Of a DNA stretch of 64,000 nt, positions 1-12,399 are shown in pieces. The notes below the pieces were generated by a model, which was not told where the DNA came from, ran no database searches, and worked only from the letters and a program-made list of their open reading frames with translations. The stretch is from Paralvinella palmiformis (taxonomy: Eukaryota > Annelida > Polychaeta > Terebellida > Alvinellidae), in NCBI GenBank assembly GCA_025642065.1, contig JAODUP010000055.1:550001-614000 (forward strand), written 5' to 3'. The position numbers and the translations under genes are program-made. Numbering within the stretch: the stretch's first letter is position 1; each line of letters starts with the position of its first letter.

Positions 1-2546
1 ACACTAAATGTACCACAAAGGTGGGGACAGAGTTCCCCCCCCCCAGAAGTTAAAACAAATTGCAAAATCTCAGGTAGTGAAGTTCCAGATGTGGAATTTC
101 AATCAATAACGCAGTCTGTGCACAGCTGCCCGATCAAAATGAACAGTACTGTTTCCGCATAAATGAACAGACAACGAAGAACATGTATTACAAAAATAAT
201 TTAGTTATATATATTGGCGTCAACACATAATAGTAATAAATAACATGACCATTCATAGTAAGATTGATCAGCAAGTGACTATGTACAGACATACCTATAC
301 ATCTTGCTAACTTTCACAGTACATGTACAAGATTAATTACAGACTGATTTACAATTTTTCAACATCATGCACAGCGCTTTAACATGCTTTCGTGGGTCGG
401 TCTCTTTCCCCATCTGTGTGTATGCGTGCGTGTCTGTTATCTATTGTAAACGGTACGGACAAATACCATATCGACTGCTGGTAAACAGAAACTAACCAAC
501 CTGGAACAAGCAGAATACAGAATGATATGATTCTACAATACACGCGGTGATCAATTTATCAATAATAAACCATTTACAGCATTTGGCCCCTTCTACTTAA
601 ATCGGAAACTAGAAACAAACACCCTCCCACACACACACACACACACAACTGCCAGGCTTCCTTGGACACCAAAGTGAGTGGAGACTGAGCCAACGTCTGC
701 TGAAAAGCCAAAAGCTCAAGTGTTTGTGTAGAATAAACAAGACCTACAGACCTCTGCCTAACTCTTACCCTATTGACACACACACACACATATGCTAGTA
801 CTGGGCATCTATAACAGTTTGCTCACAACTTTTGAGCTCATAGAAGAGCCAGATTCTACAATTGATAAAAACAACTCTCACTAGAATTCTAACTTAACAG
901 TTAACTGTGATAAATTGTGTTATGGCTGACTTCACATTGCCTTTTGCTGGAGTATACCAAAATAATTATAATGGAGAGAATTAGCATCCATACAAGCTCA
1001 ATAATTACTTAAGCTCACTACTGATATGTATTACTGAGCTCGTTTAGGCAGCATGTCAGTGTGCATAGCCTGAAATGGTGTGTGAACCCATGCATGTTAT
1101 CACACACACACACACACACACACAATCTTTGGTTATTTGATGGCATACTGTATGGATACAATATGAGCCAAGGTCAATGCTTCATCTTCCAGAGTTAACA
1201 AAAGCTGTATCAGTGTTTGGCCAATAAAGAACGGCATGTTTGATGCACGATGAACAGAAAAAAGTAAGGCACTCATAAGGGAAATGATCAAAAAACAAAC
1301 ATACAAATCAGCCACCTACAAGGCAGCACTCCAAAAGTCTCCTAGAAGTGGGGCGGGGAGGGGGGGGGGTCATTTACCAACACATTAAGCCAACAATAAC
1401 CGAACACCTAACGATGAATGGATTCCATTTTATACCGCAGCAGCATAATAAGCAAATCAACCCAACAGGCACTCTTGCATTGGAACGTGCATTGCTGTTG
1501 ACGAGGCAAGGGAATGAGAGACTGGTCCGACACACGGGAGAGAAAATCCGCGCCATCCAACCCACGACATCTTACGTACTTCGGAGTGTGCGAAACAGAA
1601 AGCTAACGGTATTAAACGATTAACCATCAGTGGAAAGCCTCATGCAAGAATGGATGGCCAACGCGAAGAAACGGCTACACTTCTAGGCACATATTTCTCA
1701 TCGTTGGAGGTGGTATTCTGCTCAATAGTGCTGAAACTAATCCAAGACATGAAACCTACCAACAAAAGTGAACATTCTAGGTGTCCAGGTAATTAATACA
1801 GCACTGAGAACGAACGCCGCATTACCACCCATTGGTAGTGCACAATTGCCATATATACAGTCTAGCAGCATCCTATACCAGTGCCATAAGGATTGCATCG
1901 TATTAATATAATACGATGTGTTCCACAAACCTTGGCTACCCCAGTGACCTTAACAACGGACATTTACCAGATGAGCACATGGGATGAAGTCAACAGCTCT
2001 ACCCACCAGACCATTGCCTCCCAGCGGTTCGTTATCCAAAGAGCAAATGATGACCTGACACATGCAACAGTGATTATTTTGTGCGCTAATAACACAACTC
2101 ATATGATGCCAGTCCTCATCCAATTCGTGATCTATTCTGCTGAAAAGTCTGAACAACGCCCAGAAATGCTTATTAACTTGAAATGTTCTCACACGAAGTA
2201 ACCAGCTTGGCTTCACTGGCTGTATGCAGTACAGGTCAATTTTCTCTCCGATGTAGACACAATTCTAGGTAGGACATAACATGATGCACAAGAACAAACA
2301 TAATGTGCACTTTCACTGTTCAGGCACGTATGCGTGGGTGTGCATGCACGCACACACAAAAATCATAACTGTCACTGACACGATGCAAGCAAAATGAAGT
2401 CTAGTGCTCCAGGCTATCAAGCCTAGAATGCACCCTACTGTCTTAATCTGATGGGCAATCTTTGAAATGAACCAAATGAACATAAAATCCATGGTACATA
2501 ATGAACAGAGAGTCAGCGCATCACTAAACTACAGCTGGAACAACCA
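1..2546. other. TFAP4 3'UTR and downstream DNA
   Basis: No coding exon is recognised. Part of it, immediately left of the TFAP4 stop at 2547-2549, should be the TFAP4 3'UTR, but no convincing polyadenylation signal could be fixed. It holds CA microsatellites near 629-648 and 1101-1124. Short open frames here have no recognisable protein features. Confidence 0.5.
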
Positions 2547-5500
2547 TTAAGACTTCTGCATAACGACTACACTTGGGTGTGGCTGCTGAGGTTTGGCAGT
2601 GGCGACGGCAGCGGCGTGCGTCAACAACTGTAACGGCAATGGATATGCAGCCGAGGTGGTGTATGGCGAGCACTGAATATCTGGCACGCCACGTGACAGC
2701 AGTGCCGCTCCCTGGTGATGGAGGAGGGCTCCTGGATGCGGTGCAGCAAGCACGGTGGGGGATGTTGCGAATGTCGCTGGCATGGACGCGCTGATTTCAC
2801 AGTCCATTCGTGAGGTGGAGGGAGACAACGAGGATGATGACTGCGAATCACATCTTGGCGACATGTTCTCCGAAAAGCAGTCCTCCTGATCGTAGGAACT
2901 CTCTGTGCCACTCTCTTCACTATGTGGAATGGATGCACAAGATGCTGGTACACTTCTCTCGTTCTCACGACTGTCGACCAGTGCCTGTTCACCCTCAAGA
3001 TGGCGTATCGCCTCGACGATTGTGTCCAAATTTCTGCGGGACAAGGATGGATTGACGGTGTGCAAGAATGGTGATGGTTGGCTCGAGGTGGTTGCGTGTG
3101 GTGGTGAAGGTGGCGACAGACTAACTGTTGGCCGTGGTACTGGTTGCGACTCCTCAATGTCGGATTCACCTTTCAACCACGGCTGTGCCTGCACCTGCAT
3201 CGACAAATACAAACTATGTATATATAGGTAAAAATATTTACGCAATATCCATGCTGTTATAATTTTCAATATGATACCACATTAATAACCATTTCAAATT
3301 GTGATATCTACCTCAGTTTTGCACTTGGTGATGTCATCATCTCTCAGGTTGGACACTGCCAATAATCTTTTCTCAAGTAGTATGCGATGTTTACGCTCTT
3401 GTTCTAGCTGATTACGCAACTCCATCAGCTCACGTTTGTAGTCCTCAATGCCATGATCCTCGCCATCGGTGCATGTCATGCCAATTCCCTCATCGGATGA
3501 TTCTAGATTGACAATAAAATAAACTCAGCAATAGCACACATGACAGCAAAAATGTTTTAACCATTAATGAGAATTACTATTAGTTTCAAGTTCAATGTCA
3601 CCTGGAGCAACATACCTGTGTCTCGCTTTTTTCTTTTTGGAGGCGGAGTTATGTTATTCTGTCCATTTCCAAAACCCTGCACTAGCTGTTTGAGCTCATT
3701 ATTCTCAGCCACCAGCTTGCTGCGAATGTGCTCCAGCTGGCAAATATAATCTGTCGTGTGCTGAAGAATGGCTGCCTGTGTAAGTTTAGGATAACAAACA
3801 AAAAAACTTAACACCTGATGGCTAGTACACAGGTAAACCAGCATGCGTTTAAAAACAAAACACAATCATTTACACTGCACACGTTTTATTTTTGGGGATA
3901 ATATAACACTACGGGTGGGCGAGTGACAGCATAAGGGAGTTGTTACATAGGTGCAGAAATTACAATTAACATGGCGCTATACATCCAGGACTGTTATTAT
4001 TTCCAATCCAAACATATTTGGCAAAAGCTAGATGGGCTAACAAGATTACGGACAGAGAATATCAAATGCCAATGAATTCATGGCAGACCAGCAACACTTT
4101 AGGCAAATGCCGCAGAGTCAGACAGTGTGTCCATAAAGCTAGAGACCCCAGTATAAAAAAAAAACCATTACTTAGCATGCCAGTCATTTAGACCACATTT
4201 ACAAGACATCTTTCCTAGAGTCAAGTTTTTCCAGCTCGTCTGGCTGGCAATGCGCCAAAAATTCGGGCAGCGGCAGCAGCGTCGGCAGTAGACGAGCCAG
4301 ACCGCCACTCCCCCTCCCCTGGTGTCTACAACATATGGGGCCGACCAGGGCGGGCTGCTCTTGATGTCCGCAGATCATTTGGAAGACCTCGGGGTTAAGG
4401 CCAATGTTAGCCGGCCAGCAGCCATAACGGGTCTCGGCCACAGATATACCGTCTAATCCATGCGTCCTCGTTTCTGTCTGGGCCGGGGGTTTACACCAGT
4501 GCATCATCAACGGTACATAGATCAGGCTCTCCCTCTCCGCACCCCCCCCCCCAACAATGCGGCAACGGTGTAACGCGCACAACCTGGCCGGCACCACCCG
4601 GTATATGGGTCAAGTTCAAACACCATTCAGCACCTCGGAAGCCAGAAGTGTGCAAAATAAATAATACCCTGAGTGAGGAGCAGCTAAACAACCCATTCTG
4701 CTCACAGTTTCGCATCACGTCAACTCAAATAAAACGCACCCCCTTTAACGCGCACCCACACATTTCAGTCATTTGATCAGCTCAGTCTTTTCACACTAAA
4801 AGTTGGCCCAAATAGGCAATCAACCGGCCAACACACGATGACACCGGTTTCTATTTACACTCCTAGGTGGCCCCACATTCACATACATACACACGCGGAC
4901 AGCGAGGAGACAGATAAAATATGTGCTGGTGTTGAGGAATGTTGCCTGTACTTTATAACCCACGAGGTATTCAAACAGTGCAGACATACCGCGCACATCA
5001 GGCATTGTCAAGGACTAGTGCACTCAAATGATTCTAATCTCACGCCGCCGCCACCGCGTAGCTAAGCCAGCATGAACGCTTAACACTGATAGGAGTGCCC
5101 CCTAATTTGCCGGAAAACACTTGCAAACATTTGGAACAAGACCAATTTTTAAACTCACAGACAGACAGATAAGATAACAAATATATCGGCTGGTAGGCCA
5201 GACATGAAGCATGAATAAGTTGGCGGTTTACACTTAGTTAAATCAGCTTAAGATAGCCGTAAGTCAGTTTATCGAAATTGGAAGAAAGAAGAAAAAACCC
5301 ACCTTGCTGAGCTTTTCGCCTTCATGGTGTGGAATCATCGTCTTCAGCGACTGAAAACCTGCATTGATGCTCTGCATACGCCTACGCTCATTGCTATTGG
5401 CAATCTCCCGTCTCAGACGTTTCTCTTGCTCCATGCCCTGCTTTGGTGAGCTAGGCCTGAAATCACAGAAGTTCCACTTACTGACCGAAACATGACATTT

Positions 5501-6720
5501 TATTGTTTAAAATGGGAAAAACAGAAACTCAGAAGATATTTAATGCATTCTGAATGATAACTTTTATACAGATATTCAACATTTGAGCACAAAACAGTAC
5601 AATATGAGCAATAGCAAGCAAAATTTATTTAATGAAACACCCTAACAGTAACAGAGTTGATCTTTTTTGTCTCAGCACGGGTCACACCTGTGACATGTGG
5701 CCTCAGGACACAGTTACCACAAACACACTACACAGGTAGGTCTATCAGCTGGATTCAAATTTTAAATTTGGAAGTTTGAAAATATTTTTAACATTCACTG
5801 ATTCAGCCCACAGATCTACTGTTAAGTTAAAACAAACAACAAGACATGTTTTTTTCTAAACAGTAGATATACGGTCAGAATGAATACCAAACACGCTGAC
5901 ATATGATAAGTCATAAGGGACTGTTTGGTTTGCAAAACCAAAGAGAGTCAGATTGGCTAATATTAATTTAATAAACAAAACACACTACTAGAAATTCAAT
6001 TCTATGGTTCTGTCAGTTTAGATGTGTACACAATGCAATTTATTACATACCACTCATCGATTCGTTTTATCACATTATCATATAGATCTAAATTAAACGA
6101 AAAGAAACGTACTCGCCTTACTGACTGCTAAAATAAATTTAGTAATAAGGCTAGATCAAGAACTGTAAGTGATTGACAAGCCTCACAGTCACAATGCCCA
6201 ACTGCGACGTCAATTCATAACAATAACACGGCCAAGTAATTATCTGCCTGCTACAATTACAAACAAATCACACGCACAAACCACTCACTGAATAACAGTG
6301 AATGAGTCATATGCCGTTATACCAACAGTTTGATGGCGACTTAAACGAGTCGACGGTGGGAACTTATCATCACCTGACAAATCGATGAAACGTGCCAAGC
6401 CTCGACAAGGGCTAACAGTAACACATCATGTTTGGCGTCAAAAATGGCAATGTTTAGCAAAAAATATAAATAGAAACTGCGTTTTCCCATAAAACACGAC
6501 TCGTTCGATGATATAGGCTAATTCGATTGTCGAGAAAGAGTCCCGTAAATACGGAAATTCAAGAAACATAAGACTTAACAAAGGCAACAACCTCGTGGTC
6601 ACATGTTTACAAACGTCAACAAACTCACCCGATCGAGCAGCTTCCAACTTCCTTCTCTTTCAAGCGCATTTCTTGTAAAGTCCGTCTTTTTTCTGCTCCT
6701 CGTTGGTAGAATGAGCTCAT
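2547..6720 (-). CDS. TFAP4: TFAP4 (AP-4) bHLH leucine-zipper transcription factor, 5 coding exons, 414 aa
   Basis: This is a nuclear DNA-binding factor; AP-4 family homodimers bind CAGCTG E-boxes. Coding exons in transcript order are 6720-6629, 5456-5303, 3775-3616, 3502-3312 and 3194-2547. All introns are GT-AG and the phases agree. Residues 46-99 are the bHLH: basic NSNERRRMQSINAGFQ at 51-66, with helix 2 starting AAILQHTTDY after the intron at residue 82/83. A first zipper follows to about 120. A second heptad region, YKRELMELRNQLEQERKH, spans 157-174. NLDTIVEAIRHLEG at about 254-267 matches a conserved C-terminal AP-4 motif. The tail is Ser/Pro-rich, and the protein is longer than human AP-4 (about 338 aa). 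The start at 6720 is the first ATG after an in-frame upstream stop. The N-terminus differs from the vertebrate one, so an alternative first exon is possible. Family identity is very secure; the exon 1 start is moderately secure. Confidence 0.93.
3776..5302 (-). other. TFAP4 intron with a GC-rich insert
   Basis: The intron separates the two halves of the bHLH. From about 4200 to 4640 the base composition becomes strongly GC-rich, unlike the surrounding AT-rich DNA, with a C10 run near 4545. A 132-codon open frame at 4199-4597 (minus) lies in this block but shows no recognised domain. A dispersed repeat is the likeliest explanation. The rest of the intron shows nothing notable. Confidence 0.4.
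5457..6628 (-). other. TFAP4 first coding intron
   Basis: AT-rich intronic DNA between coding exons 1 and 2. No further exon, repeat or motif could be supported. Confidence 0.6.
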
Positions 6721-6734
6721 TCTACGATAATATC

Positions 6735-7478
6735 CACGTGAATGGGGCTGCCTTTAACCCGAACGCGCAGATTTCAGGCAGAACAAACCAGTAACTTGTA
6801 ATACCAACAGATCGTAACACTAAAGCTTGTTTGGTTGTAAGTCACTTACAAGAATGAGTAGTAAATTGGCGGGAAACAGCTGTTGCAATGACTGTAAATT
6901 TATGCATATATTCATGCGCGGCGTGAACGCGATGCTGGCGGTAGTCGAAATCGATTCTCAGTAGACTGCTTTGACGACCGGAAATTTAGTGAGATTTTAA
7001 CGTAAAATATAGTTTCACGAAAATGTCACTGAAAAGATTTACAATATATTGCGGAATAAATGCACAGATGAAGCCAACATCAATGGAACTAGTTACTTGG
7101 TGGAATAAAGCGTGCTCAGACTTGCGCACTGGCAAGCGGGAAACGATATCCAGCTGTGAGACCAGACCTCGCTAGTAATACTAGGGAGAATTTGGCAGCA
7201 GTTTTCATAATTTTTGCGAAATTCTTTATAATTTGATAATAATTTAGAATTCTTTCGAAGTATTTTCATTTACAATCTAGAACCATATCGAATAAATGCA
7301 AACTGTTGGAAAAATTCGGTTGATGTTTTGGAAATACCGAGGTTTTAATTTGTGTCTGGATGATTTTCTCACTAGACAGCTACTATGTCTAGCCAGTCAC
7401 CGTAGTGGAGACATTGCCAAATACGTCAATCAAATCAGCTGCGCGGGATCATATGAATAAACCGACTGACAACAGCTG
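6735..7478 (-). promoter_or_regulatory. TFAP4 upstream region with E-boxes
   Basis: The region lies just upstream of the TFAP4 start codon on the minus strand. CACGTG sits at 6735-6740, in the probable 5'UTR. CAGCTG, the AP-4 type E-box, occurs at 6877-6882, 7151-7156, 7436-7441 and 7473-7478. Four copies in about 600 bp is far above random expectation (about 0.15). No TATA box was assigned. Promoter function is inferred from position and motifs only. Confidence 0.45.
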
Positions 7479-8787
7479 ATTGGTTGTAGTCATATGCTCG
7501 CAGTATGGCGCTAATGTTTACAATCATTGGCATGTGACCCCAGGGACATGGCGACGCAGAAACCTTGGCCTTTATCCGGTCCATTAATTAAATAAGGAAG
7601 TTTTTATATTTATAAGCGAAGCGCCAAATACGTTAAAGTGTTCGGAAACCTGGTTTTGTACATTTTTAAAGTAATATGGATGAATGTCGCGTAAGAAATA
7701 AGTTGTTCGATTTGATGAAGTCTAATAACTTTTTTAAATGTAACACCACGAAGGGGTGATTTTAAGAATAATGAATGATTATGAGTGGAAAGACATTTGT
7801 ACAAGTTGTTTTTGAGTATAATTACGAACCCTTGAAGCATGACGATCGAGACGGCTATAAATGCAGGTAGATTGTAATGAGAACATTGTAATAATTTGAT
7901 CAGTCCAAATGCTAAAGAACTTGTACATGACCATACATGCACGTCCCTTATAGATTCGACGAACCAGGCCGACAACCCTCGAGGTGTTACTCGATCGTTA
8001 CTCCTAGGCCCAGTATCAAATTATAAAACAATATATTGTATACATAATTTTAATTTTATTATTTCTTCCCTCTGTAGAGACAAAACAATGTGTGAGTGTG
8101 AGCGAGTGACATCGTAGAGGATGTGAAGAAAGGTATATGTGCTCGAAAAATAAATACACACACAATGTCAAGTAGTAGGCATTATAGTAGTCAGTCCGTG
8201 GAATGTTAGGAAAGAGTCTGGAAATGACAAATAAATTTCAGAAACAACCTATTTTCATTAAAAAAGGGTAAACGGTGACCAACTTGATTGTGATATATGT
8301 AGGACAAAGTATACAACTGGTGACTGTTGTGTGTGTGTATATATATATATATAGCTGCTATCAAACACTATGTATTTTAGGCTATTATTGGATGTTTCAA
8401 CTGAAATACTAGTTACTTACTTAATCGTATAATATAAAATGGTAGAATTTATTAAAATATTAATATAATTATAAATCAACAGTTGCTTATCAATATGTAC
8501 AAGATGACATTGCAAGCTTTTCTTCAAGAGAGGATGTATTTTCATATTCGCCAGGAGAGGGGATTTGCATTTAGTCACTGCTATTAGACGTTCCCCTGGC
8601 GAATGAAGTGAAAACTATTTTTCGTGTTTACACAGAAAACTGATGTCTTCTGTTTTATGAAAGACGGATGACATTTTACTAAACGATGAAAACAAACCTG
8701 TGTTGTGGGAGTGAAAAACTATAATATTATGATTTTGTCATATAATGCTAATAATAAACAGCCTGAGCGTTATTTGTTTATATAGTT

Positions 8788-8814
8788 TGCGCATGCGCAA
8801 AGATGAACGTGAGT
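8788..8814 (+). promoter_or_regulatory. NRF1-type palindrome next to a splice donor; candidate GLIS2 first exon
   Basis: TGCGCATGCGCA at 8788-8799 is a perfect palindrome matching the NRF1 consensus, a common element of CpG-type promoters. A few bases downstream, ATGAAC is followed by GTGAGT, a strong donor. Joining this donor to the GLIS2-like acceptor at 15505 would give a short upstream open frame ending in the 15506 exon, before the proposed GLIS2 start. It may therefore be an untranslated first exon. This is inference only. Confidence 0.3.
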
Positions 8815-9064
8815 ACCTTGAGGTTGTGTTTATGAGAGCGACAGTATTTCGCCTATGATTGTACATTTATTTCTTTATCAGCAGTGTTTGTGTGAGGTGT
8901 TAAAGTATTTGGAAAACCCACTGTTACTCAATGATGTAGATCTTCTAAGAGTTTTAATTATTTTTGTATGAAAACATTGCCAGTGCGTACCAGGTATCAT
9001 AAGTCTAACTTAGATTCTTAAGACCAAGATCATCATCATGAAGATGAAGAATAATATAAATATA

Positions 9065-9270
9065 CTTCTAGTTCTACACTAGTTTTCTACGGTCTAGTCT
9101 AGATCTAGTGACTAGACATAGAATCTAGACCTATTACCTATCTTGCTTTACTAGTCTAATACTCTAGACTAGTATCTAGATCTAGTGTATAAATTGAGAT
9201 ATATCTAGATTTAGTCTACTAGTACTAGGCTCTATATAATAGAGGTCTTCTCTTTAGTAATACTAGTCGA
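9065..9270. repeat. CTAG-rich low-complexity cluster
   Basis: About 16 CTAG tetranucleotides occur in roughly 200 bp, mostly as TCTAGA, ACTAGT or TCTAGT in irregular order. It is not a clean tandem repeat. It lies in the TFAP4/GLIS2 intergenic region. No function is assigned. Confidence 0.7.
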
Positions 9271-10460
9271 TAATGAATATAATGCGTCTTTATTATTATA
9301 CTGCACACGGTAGACATGGTCACTATGATACTTGATAGTGTAGTAGGGGAACTGGACTATCCGCCCTCGTTTTTATTTGTCCATCAGTTAGTTTCACCCT
9401 GTTTTATATTTGCACTAGGGAACCATCAGCATCGCCGTCAATTTACTGATGTTCTCCTAATTTAATAGAAAATAGTTAAAATATAATTTATTACCAAATA
9501 AAAAACAACCGTAGATATACAGGAGCAGCAAAATTTATACTAGTATACAGCCGCAGTTTAAATCCATGTGTGCATGGTTTGTTGATCTTGCTGATCTCAC
9601 GGAGTAGCTCCTTTCCATCCAATTTGTTCACAACATAATCATCCCACACAATGCAAAGAACTTTGTCTGTTAATTTTACAGTGTTGCTTCTAGGACGCAT
9701 TTTTGCAGGATTCCAGCGATATTTAAATGTATGGCACAAAATAAAAAAAATCCCTGGGCACCACATGGCATAGAATAAAATCCCTTGATGCAATATTGTA
9801 AGTGTTGTGCACATTAACGGTCTCCCCATCACATTTAGTTTAATAATACCATACCAGACCCCTAAATGGTTTTCATGCCAAGTGCCCATGTTACATTAAA
9901 ATCCCCCACATTTTTTAAAACCTAAGCGGAGCTCCCACACATTGGGTAGATCCTACAAGCAACGCTGTTTTACATGTTACACCCACTTTAATTTTTTATC
10001 GTCAAATCAACTGTGCTTGCACATCCACTAAGCTGGCCTCTTGGTAGAGCAAGCTAACTAGCTGGTATATATATATATATATATATATATAATTGTATTA
10101 TATAACACAACAAGGATGAATAGTCCCTTTTATTAGGGGCAAATAACAATAAAGGGAGGAATAGCCTTTTTATATTGAGGGTGAATGCAACTGAGGGCCA
10201 ATAGTGCATAACCTATGTGGTAGTATATTAAATGACTATTGACTACAGTGATAGTCTTAACTTGAGTCTACACTAACAATGTAAACACTCATTGGTCATA
10301 ATCTTTTTTTTTATGATAACAGGCTATAAATAATTTTTGACTAAATTATAATATTGATAATAATGATAATGTAACATTTAGCATTATATTGATTTAATTA
10401 ACTTTGGAATAATTACATAGCATTGATACTAATTACTATCTAATTATTCCAACGTTAATT

Positions 10461-10508
10461 GGAACCGAGTGTGATATCTGATGATTATCAGATGTCACTC
10501 TCAGTTCC
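10461..10508. repeat. Imperfect palindrome
   Basis: Two arms of 22 bp with three mismatches flank a GATT centre and start and end with GGAAC/GTTCC. Immediately to the left, 10404-10450 has perfect 11-bp arms (TGGAATAATTA / TAATTATTCCA). Together they may be the remains of a fold-back element. The loop is too short for a normal microRNA precursor. Confidence 0.55.
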
Positions 10509-10672
10509 AGTCTAACTTATTTTTCTAAGTCTGTTATCAAAGTTGGGAGGTTTAACCCACCCAGAGTTAAATCCAGGCTAAACGGGATTGAACCCAGGTT
10601 GAATTGATGATATTCAGGCATGATTTATTACTAATTCAACAAATAAAACATTCCAATGTGTTATGATACAAT

Positions 10673-10975
10673 TAGACATGGGGTCAATTCAGTTCCGGAA
10701 TTGGAATTGATGATTTAAAAAAAATGGAATTGATAAATTTAGAATTGAAGTTTCCTACAAAATAATTTAATAGACAAATTTATTTACTATGAAATATTTT
10801 AATTCAGAAATATTTCTTCCATGACAATCCTACTTAGAATATAAACTACTCGGAGTATGTATTCCAAATTAAAAGTAGGTACTCAGAGTACCTACTCATG
10901 GTAAAAAGTAGTAGGTAAAAAATGGAATTGATAGAATTGGAATTGAGTGGAATTGACAAAATGGAATTGACCCCA
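10673..10975. mobile_element. hAT-like MITE, copy 1
   Basis: A 303-bp non-coding element rich in GGAATTG motifs. Ends carry inverted TGGGGTCAATTC / GAATTGACCCCA. The flanks are a perfect 8-bp direct repeat, GATACAAT, at 10665-10672 and 10976-10983, as expected of a hAT-type target duplication. The right end seems to lack about six terminal bases. It is homologous to 14953-15292 (inverted) and 44590-44815. Confidence 0.7.
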
Positions 10976-11794
10976 GATACAATACAGTAAATATATTGCA
11001 TTGTTCATTACTCTGCAAAAACACATTAAATTGATAAACAACATACATCACACTAAAAAGTAGTAAAATTTTTTAAAATATTCATTAGTTTAGCTCTGCA
11101 ATTAAAAAAATTCTTAACAACATGAGACAAGTGCCACTTTACTGATGATGTTGCAGATTTGTTGCATCATGTTGGGTGGTGAACTGGCCCCTTCTTAATG
11201 AATATGTCTATACACTTCAACTGGCTATTCCTCCTTGTGGGACCAATGAGCCGAGTCTTCACTACCCCTGAGTAGAATGTTCACCAAGTAAAGTTGCAGC
11301 AACGTAATAGTTACGGAAGTACTTTTCACTACTATGACCTTCTTAGTGATTTTGGTTAAATTTGGATCATCACTCAGGAGATTCAGTAGATGTGATGCAA
11401 TCACAGCATAGTCTTCTTGTGGGAACTAAAGTCCTCTGCATTCACAAAGCATGACTTATCTCCAGTGTGAACACAGAGCTTGGTGATTACAAGCTAGTTA
11501 TGGATGACGCTCCACGTGCTATCTAATATCTTGTACAAGAGTCACATCTTTACTATGAAGTTGCTTGGATGTGTGGTCATTCAGCAATGTTGTATTGTAT
11601 TTTACAAGCATAGAAGAACCTAGCTATCTGGAGGTTGGGGAGTGACGCAGTGCTGGAGTCAGTGACAGGTGTATCCTCGAGTTCAGGTCATTGCTTGATG
11701 TAAATGCTCAATCTTTCTACTATACTGTTCAGCACACACCAAATATGATAAGCTCCCACTTTTCAAGATCACTCTATAATATAATAATGACATG

Positions 11795-12077
11795 TACCAT
11801 TTATATACCGCCCTATCCAGCTAGATAGCTGCTCTAAGGTATTATTATCCCCGACTCAGATCTGTTTCAATCTAGCACACAGCTCGGCTCCAAATGGAGC
11901 ATACATTATAGGTGCAATGCATTACTCAGACTCTTAGCCATCACTTCAGTCAGGTTCTCCTTTCTGGCTGAGTGAACCGGTTGCTGCATGACAGTACTGC
12001 AGCTCCAGAGCCTCAAACTCACAACCCTCTGGTTACGAGTCCTACCCTCTAACTAACAGTGCCATCACGGCTCTATA
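11795..12077 (-). mobile_element. tRNA-derived SINE (family D), copy 1
   Basis: Read on the minus strand it begins with a tRNA-like head: GAGCCGTGATGGCACTGTTA, then a degenerate B box in GTTTGAGGCTC. It ends in a tail with TAGAGCAGCTATCTAGCTGG and TATATAAATGG. It is clearly homologous to 43481-43796. The head does not keep a full tRNA fold, so it is not called a tRNA gene. Confidence 0.65.
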
Positions 12078-12399
12078 CATGCAAACTGTTTTACTTCCAA
12101 ATTGTTAAATAATGAAGAATCTCAATGTTTATATTACAAAGAAGGGGTCCAATTTTGTTTGTAGATCGTCATCTTGATTACTGTTCCAAAAGATGTAACA
12201 TAAAAAAGTACTAACTTATTCAATTTTGACTAAATGTCAAGAATGTAATCATTAGAAATTCATAACTTATTTCTTTCATCCTATTACTATATTTTCTATG
12301 TTAAAATAATGAGGATAGGAGTTTCTACCTGCTGCTATACATTTATAATAAGTAACTGAAATAAAACTGTATTTCACTTTTTAGTAATAAAAAAGGTTT

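Noticed and set aside
1348..1623. A 91-codon plus-strand frame left of TFAP4
   Set aside because: No domain or splice support; it is within probable 3'UTR or intergenic DNA.
2621..3231. Several open frames overlapping the last TFAP4 exon
   Set aside because: They are other-frame shadows of the Ser/Pro-rich TFAP4 tail.
9491..9889. A 132-codon minus-strand frame
   Set aside because: It is a plausible length, but no domain, splice context or similarity was recognised; left unannotated.
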